Positions 1 through 12,000 of a stretch of DNA of 64,000 nt are shown here, piece after piece; within the stretch, counting starts at the first letter, position 1; each line of letters starts with the position of its first letter. The notes under the pieces are model-generated. The model searched no databases and had not been told where the DNA came from. It saw only the letters and a program-made list of their open reading frames with translations. The DNA lies in NCBI GenBank assembly GCA_949752735.1, contig OX457047.1, positions 34,088,363 to 34,152,362 of the forward strand. Reading direction: 5' to 3'. A program made the translations under genes and the position numbers. Source of the DNA: Lumbricus terrestris. Lineage: Eukaryota > Annelida > Clitellata > Crassiclitellata > Lumbricidae.

Positions 1-3000
1 GTCATTCAGTTCCTCAACCACCCGGAACTCATCGTAATCGGTAATCGTTCAGACGAACGCATCGAATGGTTGATCATTGACTTCTATGGCGCCATCGCTA
101 TCGTAACACATAAATGGTCAGAAATCGATAGTTGCATCAAATGACAGCGTAGTCAAGAAATACGATGCGTTGCAGAGCAAGGAAGAAATTCGAAGTGTAT
201 GGGATGAAAGTGAAGCGACTGAGGGAGTAGGCTACAGTTTGAAGCAGACCAGGCTTAGGCTAAGTCTAAATTGGTAGCGTTTATTCGACGATAGTTTCCT
301 ATAGAAGGCCATAATATTATATGGAGATTATGGACCTAATAATAAGAGACATATAAGGGCTAGAAATTGAGAGATGTGGCGTGCATGTGGCGCGCATAGA
401 TTCCCACAGATTTTTCCCCGACTAATTAACAGAACTGACCAGATATGACTATGTAGACAAGGAACAACGGAGGCAGACAGACGAACATACAGACAGACAG
501 ACACAGACAGGGATACAGAAAGTAACCAAAAATGTAATTGTAGAGAGACACGTAGGCCTATAATACTAAGTTAATTTCTATGGGATCATTAACGACAATA
601 ATCAATGGTTTGGAACTTGCGATGAAACTCTACCAGATAATGTTATGCCTACTATTCTATGTGAAAACATCAGCACAATATAAAGCTTGCGTGTGATGCA
701 CCTGAATGGCATAAAATAATTTCGTCACCTTACAGCCGAAGTGTTGCAGGTTCGAATCCACCTCAAGTTGCCGCGTAGGGACCTTTGGCAAGTCCTTCAC
801 TCGCAATTGCTCAGCGCTTCGGCGTGAAACACCCATGCAGTGTCCGCTCTGTAGTCGGGAGCGCCTTTGAGTAGAGAGCTTGAAGGGGCGCCGCGCTATA
901 ACAAGTGCACATACAAACAAACAAGCAAGCAAACAAAATAATCATCATAGACATAGGCGTAGGAGACGGGGGTCCAGGGGGCAAATGCCCCCCCAAATTT
1001 CGGGCAAGTCTGTTTTTTCGGGCAAGCAGACCCGGGAAAATATTAACCAAACTTCTTGAAGTTCAACGTTCATTAGTATACCACATTATCTCCCAGTTCC
1101 ATCTTGCCCGAATCGAGTTAGATATTAGCTCACAACAACCATCCATGGTTAGCAGAAATTCCCGAAAAAGTTCTGAATTCACGGTGGTATTTTATAAATA
1201 AGCTTAATGGCGAGAATCGCAGCAAATTCAAGAGCCGAAATTTGCCCGAAAATCTTGCCCGAATCGAGTTAGATATTAACTCACAACCATTGATAGCAGA
1301 AATTCCCGAAAATTTCTGAATTGACAATAGCATTTTGTAAATAATGGCGAGAATCGAAACAAATTCAAGAGCCGAAATTTGCCCGAAAATCTTGCCCGAG
1401 TCGAGTTAGATATTAGCTCACAAAAACTATGGATGGCAGAAATTCCCGAAAAAGTTCTGAGTTCACGGCAAATAATGGCTATAGAGTCGCAGCAAATTCA
1501 AGAGCCGAAATTTGACCGAAAATTGCGACTATTCGTGGCATTTGGGAAATTCACAGCATGCAATCTAGGTGCAACAGAACACGGAATTCACTGCCTGAAT
1601 GACATCGAAATTTCTACTGGTCATGAGGCAAAATAGACACGATAATCTTGCGATCATCAACATTGAACGTGCAGATCTTGGCCTGCTCTCTGAAAATTTA
1701 CAATCTTTTCCTTCTTGTCAAGTGTGCGGGATCAGAGGGATGCACTTGATAGCTCACTTATATTACGGGAAGGATAATACCTTAACTGAGCACATTTCCA
1801 AAAGTGTACGTTCCTCTTATTTTCATTTAAGGTGTCTCAGGATCTTTCGCTGTTCTGTCTCCACCCATTTGCTTTCTCTCCGTGCTCACATTAAATCTAA
1901 ATTCCTCACTCTGATCTTCAAGGCTCAGCGGGGTTTTGCCCCAAATATCTGACCGACGTTATAATAAGGCCTCACTCAGCTGCCTCCAACCGTCCACTTG
2001 GTTCATCCAACAGACTTGACTCTTGCTTCCGCCTTCTAGAACTGCAATGGCTCAGTCTTGATCATTTGCCTCAATTGGTCCTTCTTTTTGAAATGAGCTT
2101 TCTCCTTGCGTTCGCTCTATACCAGGGCTGTTTTTAAGGCATTTTTTTTAACTGCACGTCCTCTTCTTTCCTTTCTGATCATCCATGGTTACTTATTCCT
2201 AATCTGAGGAAAATGACCTATTTTACTAGTTTTAACTGCACGGAACGTGACGGAAGTGCTTCTACAACTGCACGAATCCATTTAGAACTGCACATTTTGT
2301 GTAGAACTGCACGTTAAAAAAGCCCTGCTCTATACACTTTCTGTGGCAGTCTCTCTTCTTCATTCTCTCATCTTAAAACCTGCCTCTTCGAGCGCGGTTT
2401 TGCGAACTATTAGCGCCTCTGAGCGGTTCACCCTACTGAGGCGCTTTGTAGATGATTAAATACAATACAAAACAATCTACAATTATGAATTTAATCAGTT
2501 GCTCGTGTGAAGTTTGAACTGGTTAAGCGTCAGGAATATATACTTAGGCTACATAATAAATTTGCATAAAATATTATATGCCTAAAATTGCCCGGCCTGG
2601 TCCCCAATATGGCACAGCTGGTCCCGGTGTATTTGCCCCTTTTCCCCAGGTGTGGGTGCAAGAACAAAGATGGCTATGTGTGCACGACGTCAATAATCCG
2701 GGTTTAATTTTTCGGGCAAAAGTAAAATTTTTGCCCCCCCACTGCTGAAATGTCCCCTACGCCTATGATCATAGACCACATAATATATACAATTATTATA
2801 CATATGAGGCAGATAATAGTTATATAGAGCAATAACTTCTGCTTTTACGTTTTCATCTAGGTTTCTTTGAAGCTGATGCAACGGATCTGAACGAGACTTT
2901 TCATAAGTTGGCCGATTACTTTGGCAACCGAATTCGTTTCGGTCATACATTCAATGCGGAGATCTGTGCGAAATATTCCTACAAAAAGTAAATAGGATTT

Positions 3001-6000
3001 ATTGCATCGTTTGTGGCGCTTATGCAATCGGTATTTTAGACTATATAATCATATTATGTAGGTCTGGCCAGTTTGACTGAAATAATTGCACTGACCTTGA
3101 TGCACTGCCTGCAAACAAAACCAGTCTGTAAGACATGCCATTCATGCTATAGGCTAGGCTATTATTTTCGGACCTCGCCAAATATCTACTTCGCATCGTA
3201 TTCTGCTGCTGAACAATAGGCCTTTCTTACTGAATCACGATTTATCTTGCATTGCGTATTTTAGGGCTTGCACTAAATAATTCTGAAGACGATCTCCCAC
3301 CGTCTAATCTATATTGTGTCTTCACTTTGACTTGTATCGATGATTCATCGGATGTATAATTTCTGTTTCTGCAGCGATGTCGTTTTGTTTCGCGAACCCA
3401 GGTTCCAGTCGAAACTGGAACCGAGTCAGGTTCCGTTCTCAGGAAGCGAAGCAACTCTTGAAAATCTCAAAAGCTGGGTGCTCGCCAATGTGTAAGTTAT
3501 GAATAATAATATTGTGATGCAGTCAAATCCACCAAAAGCGTGTTCGAGGCGAGTCTGAGTCCATAGGTGTTCGCGTCAATCTATGCCGAGTCAAATTAAT
3601 GAACGAATAACAGAATGAATGAATGAATGAATCATTTAAGTTAATTAATTAGATCTAGTTATTCAATGAATGAATGAATGAATGAATGAACGAACAAGGG
3701 CGGATCCAGGAATTTTTGAAGGGGGGGGCCAAAAAATTTTTGGGCTGGGGTCGGAAATTTTTTCGTTGATCTTTCGCCGAAAAATCTGATGAACTTTTTT
3801 AGTCGTTTTTGGGCGAAACCAGAGTTTAATTTAGCCCCCACCTCTGGGTGGGATTGAGGTTTCCGGAGGGGTAGATAATTGACCGTGTCTGAAGACAATC
3901 ATGAGGCGCGCAGCGCCGAGAGTGGTAGGGGAGGGGTGTGGGGAGGGGATATGCCCCTCCCCACCAGAAACTTTTTGAATTTTCACATTGCAATGGTAGC
4001 ATTTTAAGCTGTTATCTTAACAAAATAGCTGTACTTTTCAGTGCTTATAAGAGTGCCATAAGGTCTCAATAAATATAGACTTTACTTAAAAACTTCTTTC
4101 CTGACAACTAGATGTTCTTTTTTAAGTAATCCGCCGAAAATCTTCAAAAAGGGTGTTTAATTTCGCATCCGAAAAAACTGATGACATGTTGTAGTCATCG
4201 CTGCGAAATTTTCAAAAAGGTGTTTAATTTTTCGTCTAAAAAGTGTGATGACTTTTTAGTCTTCCGTGCGAAATTTTCAAAAAAGGTGTTCAATTTAGCA
4301 ACCCAAAAAACTGATGACTTTTGTAGTCATCCGTGCGAAATCTTAAAAAAGGTGTTTAATTTTTCGTCTAAAAAGAGTGATGACTTTTTAGTCTTCCGTG
4401 CGAAATCTTCAAAAAAGGTGTTCAATTTAGCATCCCAAAAAACTGATGACTTTTGTAGTCAGCCGTGCGAAATCTTAAAAAAGGTGTTTAATTTTTCGTC
4501 TAAAAAGAGTGATGACTTTTTAGTCTTCCGTGCGAAATTTTCAAAAAAAGGTGTTCAATTTAGCATCCCAAAAAACTAATGACTTTTGTAGTCAGCCGTG
4601 CGAAATCTTAAAAAAGGTGTTTAATTTTTCGTCTAAAAAGAGTGATGACTTTTTAGTCTTCCGTGCGAAATCTTCAAAAAAAGTGTTCAATTTAGCATCC
4701 CAAAAAACTGATGACCTTCTGTAGTCATCCGTGCGAAATCTTAAAAAAGGTGTTTAATTTTTCGTCTAAAAAGAGTGTTGACTTTTTTGTCTTCCGTGCG
4801 AAATTTTCAAAAAAGGTGTTTAATTTCGCATCCCAAAAAACTGATGACTTTTTGTAGTCATCCGTGCGAAATCTTAAAAAAGGTGTTTAATTTTTCGTCT
4901 AAAAGAAGTGATGACTTTTTAGTCTTCCGTGCGAAATTTTCAAAAAAGTGTTCAATTTAGCATCCCAAAACACTGATGACTTTTGTAGTCATCCGTGTGA
5001 AATCCTTAAAAAAGGTGTTAAATTTTTCGTCTGAAAAGAGCGATGACTTTTTATTCTTCCGTGCGAAATTTAAAAAACGGTGTTCAATTTCGCTTCCCAA
5101 AAACTTATGAATTTTTAGTGAACCGTCAGAAATCTTCAAAAATGTGTTCAATTTTCCTTCTAAAAAACTGATGACTTTTTAAGACTAGAATAAATAAAAT
5201 ACTTCCCACTACTGAATGAAATATAGTAAGATACAAATAAAAACAAGGAGTAAACATGTGTTACCATTCACCGCATTTTCTTGCACATATAGACTAAATT
5301 CAAAACTTAACATGTTTCGCCCTGAATTTTTTTTGGCATCTGCAAAAAATAAATTACATCCCAAACACTGTTGTTAGCGTTAACTTGATTTGTAATTAAT
5401 GGTTAGTTGTACTTAGTTATAATTGTGTTTATTGGTGTTAATGTTTTTACAATGTACTACGAATATATACACGAATAACATACATTGCATGCCATAAATC
5501 ATAGTTGGATACTGTTGAAAGATTGTTTCATTTCGATGCTTTATATAAAGACAATGCAATTGCGTGAGAGACTTAGATTAGATTTTAATTACATTTATAC
5601 ATTATTTTTATTATAGATTTTTAGTACATTTATACATTAATTCTCCTGTGCATGACTGACACCCTGAAATTTTTTTTTGGCCACTATGGATGGGGGGGGC
5701 CACGTCCCATGGTGATTTGAAATGGGGGGGCCATGGCCGGATTGGCCCCCCCCTGGATCCGCCCTTGTGAACGAATGACTTGATAAATCAATTAATCAGT
5801 TATTTAATGAATGAATGAATTAATTGATTAATCAATTAATTGCTTAATTAGACCTAATTAGCTACCAGGTAATTAGTTTATTACCTATTTAATTAATGAA
5901 CGAATGAATGAATGTATAAAGGAAACTAAGGAATGAATGAACCAAGAAAAATGAATCAATGAATGAACGAAAGAAGAATGAACGAACCAGTCAATTAATT

Positions 6001-9000
6001 AATTAATCAATTAATTAAAAAATTAATTAACCAATTAATCAATCAATCAATTAATGTCGTCTGCTGTGTTTGTAGTCACAGCCTCGTGGGACATCGGACG
6101 TTGCGCAACATGGATGAATTCAAAAGTCCTCTTGTCATCGTCTATTACGATGTGGACTACGTGAGAAACGCAAAGGGAACGAACTACTGGAGAAATAGGT
6201 TGGTTTAGCCATTGGAAAAATAGGTTGGTTTAGCCATTGGAGAAATAAATTGGTTTAGCCATTGGAAAAATAAGTCGGTTTAGCCATTAGAGAAATAGGT
6301 TGGTTTAGCCATTGGAGAAATAGGTCGGTTTGGCCATTAGAGAAATAGGTCGGTTTAGCCATTGGAGAAATAGGTTGGTTTAGCCATTGGAGAAAAAGGT
6401 TGGTTTAGCCATTGGAGAAATAGGCTGGTTTAGCTATTGGAGAAATAGGCTGGTTTAGCCATTGGAGAAATAGGCTGGTTTAGCCATTGGAGAAATAGGC
6501 TGGTTTAGCTATTGGAGAAATAGGCTGGTTTAGCTATTGGATAAATAGGTTGGTTTAGCAATTGAAGTAATAGGTCGGTTTAGCCATTGGAAAAATAAGT
6601 CGGTTTAGCCATTGGAGAAATAGGCTGGTTTAGCTATTGGAGAAATAGGCTGGTTTAGCCATTGGAGAAATAGGCTGGTTTAGCCATTGGAGAAATAGGC
6701 TGGTTTAGCCATTGGAGAAATAGGTTGGTTTAGCCATTGCAGAAATAGGTTGGTTTAGCCATTGAAGAAATAGGTCGGTTTAGCTATTGAAGAAATAGGT
6801 CGGTTTAGCATTAGAGAAATAGGTCGGTTTAGCAATTAAAGTAATTGGTCGGTTTATCCATTGGAACAATAGGTCGGTTTAGCCATTACAGAAATAGGTC
6901 GGTTTAGCCATTAGAGAAATAGGTCGGTTTAGCCATTGGAGAAATAAGTTGGTTTAGCCATTGGAGAAATAAGTTGGTTTAGCCATTGGAGAAATAGGTC
7001 GGTTTAGCTATTGATAGGCAGAGACAAGGAGATGCAGAGACAGGGACGTAGACACACAGATAGACAATGACTGACAGACAGAGACGCAAAGAGACAGAGG
7101 GAGGATATGGCCAGGTTGCGGGACCCATATCCCCTTTACATGAGACACATACATAGTCGGTAATGGTCAAATCCGATGCTGAGCGGGTAGACCTAGGCCT
7201 AGATCAAGATTTAAGGGACATTTACTATCAGTGACGTTACCACGCAGTGGTTTGAAGTTTGAAAATATTAGGCCTACTCTAAAAACTATGACTCCTACAT
7301 TTTAAAAAAATCCGTTGAGTTTTCATTCGGGTATGAGTGGGTAGGGGTCCAGTAAGACTGGCTAAAATGCCAAATGTATCGGGACCCTACCATGACCACC
7401 CCCACTTTCTAAGGGCTGGTTGGTTACGCCCTGCTTCACGAGTGTCTATTTACATGTTTTTCCTCTTCGTCCTTACTAAATAGGGCCTAACATAATTTCA
7501 GGGTATATGCCCCTACATGTAACCTGCGTTGTTGTATCTTGATGACATCATTCTGTTTGCAGGATAGTGAAGGTGGCCAAAAGATTCGCAGACGAAGGCA
7601 GGAATGTCTCGTTCGCCATTTCGAATTTAAACGAATTGAAACCAGAGTTGGCCATGCATGGACTGAAGAGCGGAAAACTGCCGGTTGCTGCAGCAAGAAA
7701 TGACGAAGCCGATCAGAAGTTCAGGATGACAGAAGAGTTCAGGTTAGATTCCTAGGCCTACTCACATACCTACTCACATGCCTACTCACATACCTACTCA
7801 TAAACCTACTTACATACCTACTCACATACCTGCTCATGTACCTGCTCATATACCTACTCATAGACCTACTTACATATCTACTCATATATGCTCACATACC
7901 TACTCACATACCTACTCATAAACCTACTTACATATCTACTCATATACCTACTCACATACCTGCTCATAAACCTACTCATATACTTACTCACATACCTACT
8001 TACATACCTACTCACATACCTACTCATGTACCTGCTCATATACCTACTCATAGACCTACTTACAAATCTACTCATATATGCTCACATACCTACTCACAGG
8101 CCTACTCACATACCTACTCATAAACCTACTTACATATCTGCTCATATACCTACTCACATATGCCTACTCATAAACCTACTCATATACTTACTCCCATACC
8201 TACTTACATACCTACTCACATACCTACTCATGTACCTGCTCATATACCTACTCATAAACCTACTTACATACCTACTCACATACCTACTCACATAGTATTA
8301 CCTACTCATAAACCTACTCATATACCTACTCACATACCTACTTGCATACCTACTCATAGACCTAATCACATACCTACTCACTTACCTACTTACATACCTA
8401 CTCACATACCTACTCATGTACCTACTCATATACCTACTCATAAACCTACTCATATACCTACTCACATACCTACTTGCATACCTACTCATAAACCTACTCA
8501 CATACCTACTCACATACCTACTTACATACCTACTCACATACCTACTCATGTACCTACTCATATACCTACTCATAAACCTACTTACATATCTACTCATATA
8601 CCTACTCACATACCTAATATCATACCTACTTACATACCTACTCAGTACTCACATACCTACTCATATACCTACTCATAAACCTACTTACATATCTACTCAT
8701 ATACCTACTTACATACCTACTCACATACCTACTCACATACCTACTCATAAACCTACTCACATACCTACTTACATACCTACTCATAAGCCTACTCACATAC
8801 CTACTCACTTACCTACTTACATACCTACTCACATACCTACTCATAAACCTACTCATATACCTACTCACATACCTACTTGCATACCTACTCATAAACCTAA
8901 TCACATACCTACTCACTTACCTACTTACATACCTACTCACATAAACGTATATATATATATACCTACTCATAAACCTACTTACATACCTACTCGCATACCT

Positions 9001-12000
9001 ACTCACATGCCTATTTTGCATAATGTCCTATATATCTATTGCGTTGGCCGTAATCGTCAGTATACTTGCTTGATCTTTGCAGCACTGAAAACTTCGAGAG
9101 TTTCGTTGAGTCGTTTCTTGATGGAAAAATCAAACCGTACATCAAATCTGAACCGATTCCTGAGACCAACGATGGTCCTGTCAAGGTGAAACTATTGTCG
9201 GACTATTTGATTGTCATCTGCCTCTGAAGTTTGACCCTAATATGCTGGCTATTATTGTGTTTGAAGTTTTGAACGTAGGCCCTAACCTAATGGACGAAAA
9301 TGCGGGCGCCAAGAGAAGATTAACGACGACCAGTTTAAACTTCAAGCTAACAACTGAATCAAATCCAGTGGCGTAGGCAAGGGGTTCGGGAGTTAAACCC
9401 CCCCATTGGCTCCGGGAAAAGGTTTGTTAAAGGTTATTTTTCCATTTAAGTAAGAAAAATAGCAAAAAACAGGGTTTCCGGCCATAAACCCCCCCCATCA
9501 AAAATTCCTGGCTACGCCACTGATCAAATCATACTTTATATATTAATATAAAATTGTAGGTCGTATACCTACACCTTTATACCTTCAATTTGTTTATAAA
9601 AAAATGTATTTCTTGTTAAGCCTTATTATAGATTATAGGCCTATTAGGGCTCAGTGACTGATCTGCCGAGGGGTCAAGAATTTCTCTCATCACCGTCATC
9701 GGCCCTGGATGCAAATAAAGACGATCACTAATTTAGGCCTACTAATTCACACATTAGGCCACTATATATAGTTACTTTATTTTATTTTATTATCAGATTT
9801 AGTTAAACCAAAGATATTATAGTCTACGACTAAGATATGGCACATCCTATCTCCGCTGTGTATTTTGTCTGGGTGGTGGTCAAATCATACAAACCGTGGC
9901 GCCACGTAGTGAGTGGTAGGATCGCTTCTAGCAACGACGGACGCCACAAATATCACTGATATGCGGCAATATAGAATATAATTATTGGATATAGAAATGA
10001 TGTACGTTTCTTTATTATACCACTAGCCGGGAAATTTAAGATTCGACCCGCTCCCGGCCACAACCCCACCACACCCCCAACCACTCCCTCACCCCTAACC
10101 ACCCCACAACACCCCACCACACTACGACCTCCAGCCACCCGTGAAATTTGGGTATTCGGGAAAATTTCCTCCCCCAGCCCGCACTCCTCCCTCACCCCAA
10201 CCACCCCGCAACAACCCCCCGGAAAATTTTTTTAGTCATCCGGCCGAAATATCATGGAAAATTTCCTCCCCAGCCCTCACCCCCAACCACCCTCCCACCC
10301 CAAAATACCCCCGGGAAATTTTTTTGTCATCCGGTCGAAATAACATGAAAAATGTCCTCCCCAGCCCCCAAACCTCCCTCACCCCCACCCACTCCCAAAA
10401 TCCCCGGGAAATTTCTTTTAGTCATCCGGCCAAAATATCATGAAAAATTTTCTCCCCAATTTCCAACCCTCCCTCACCCCCAACCACCCCCCAAAATCTC
10501 AAGAAATTTTTTTTAGTCATCCAGTCCAAATAACATCAAAAATTTCGTCCCCAGTCCCAACCCTCTCTCACCCCCAACCACCCCCCAAAATCTCCTCGGG
10601 GAAATTTTTTAGTCATCCGACCAAAATATGAAAAATTTTCTCCCTCACCCCAACCCTCCCTCACCCCAACCACCCCCCAAAACCCCCGGATTTTTTTTTT
10701 AGTCATCCAGTCGAAATAACATGGAAAATTTCGTCCCCAGTCCCAGCCCTCTCTCACCCCCAACCACCCCCCCAAAAAAAAATCTCCCTGGGAAATTTTT
10801 TTAGTCATCCGGCCAAAATATCATGAAAAATTTCCTCCCAGCCCCCAACCCTCCCTCACCCCAACCACCTCCCAATTTTTTTTAGTCATCTGGCCGAAAT
10901 ATCATGGAAAATTTTCTCCCCAGCCCTCACCACCAACCACCCCCATAATTTGTAGACTATAAGGTCTTTGGTTAAACGATTAGTTAGTTAATTAATTAGT
11001 ATGTCTGTTGTTATAGGTTGTTGTAGGGGAAACCTTCAAAGAGATAGTCAACGACGGGACAAAGGACGTGCTCATCGAAATGTATTCCCCGATGTGCGGC
11101 CACTGCATGATACTCACCCCGAAGTACGAGAAACTGGCAATTCAGGTGAGCAAAAGACAATTTACGATGACGGTTAACATCGGGAAAAGCTAAGTCGAGT
11201 GCATTGAACAAAGAGAAACAGTAGCCTAATATTAGTGGAGCGCCTCTGAGTAGGGATCTTTAAGTGGCGCTATATAAATTTAGTCATGTGATTGATTGAC
11301 TGATTGATAATGAAAAAGTTAACGAATCCGACCTCTGACGTATCCCCTCCACTCTTGTCTCTTGAGTGGGACCAGCGTCTCTTAACCCCATTAGCCAACG
11401 CTCTTGCAATTGGGAACTGATTCCACTTAGTGTTCCTTATGTCAACAGTCGAAGCGAACTTGTCAACCGAAATGCTCGGAAAGTAAGATGGTTGAGTCGA
11501 ATTAATCCGTTTCATAACTTCCAATCGACAGATGGAGCCACGTCGTATTAAACCTATCACCAAGCTGCTTGTATGATAAATACTCAATGCCAGTCGGTCA
11601 ATCAATCAATCAATCAAATCATTCAATCAATCAATCAGTCAGCCAGTCAGTCAGTCAATCAGTCAGAATTTATATAGCGCCTCTTCAAGATCTTTCTCAA
11701 AGACGCTATCGGCCCATGTCAAACGAAAACAGCAGTCTTAAACAGTTGGTGAAAACGGAGAACAGTATGACCTTCAGTTTGACCTTCAGCCACCAGTGGC
11801 GTCTACGAAAAGTAGGGGTTTGGAAAACGATCTCTATCGAACTTCAAAAGTGGGTTGGGGTTAAAAAGTACGTTTTGGACATAAACTGTGTACTAGTGTG
11901 TAGGATTGTTGATTTCCAATACCGGTACCATAATTAAGTCAAGTAGAGACTGGGGAATTGGGGATTGTTCTTCCAATCGAGGTGGAGGTGTTATAGACGC

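Larger units (their letters stand above)
952..2767. mobile_element. hAT-like non-autonomous DNA transposon, 1.8 kb, with nested insertions
   Basis: The ends are inverted repeats CATAGGCGTAGG and CCTACGCCTATG, and the element is flanked by an exact 8-bp direct repeat ATCATAGA (944-951 and 2768-2775), the target-duplication length typical of hAT elements. Inside are a minisatellite (1091-1560), a LINE 3' fragment and a second, younger MITE (2123-2327). No transposase is recognisable, so it must be mobilised in trans. The right end is only 93 bp from a PDI exon. Confidence 0.8.

Noticed and set aside
40..156. Open reading through the first PDI exon to the stop at 154
   Set aside because: After base 40 the translation loses similarity to PDIA3; a GT donor at 41 joins in phase with the exon at 2861, restoring the conserved VIGFF.
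4181..4724. Lys/Phe-rich open frames of 132 and 64 codons
   Set aside because: They are produced by the dimeric minisatellite within the transposon 3695-5767 and track its unit exactly.
6189..7012. CRISPR-like regularly spaced repeats
   Set aside because: The 25-bp units are contiguous with no unique spacers, and the context is a eukaryotic intron.
7836..9189. Long Thr/His/Pro and Leu/Tyr open frames on both strands
   Set aside because: They are translations of the 12-bp repeat. The last part of the 8416-9189 frame overlaps the PDI exon 9083-9185, but in a different frame from the PDI protein.
10141..10808. Pro/Asn/Lys-rich and Gly/Trp-rich open frames
   Set aside because: They follow the ~95-bp C-rich minisatellite and have no stable start or domain.
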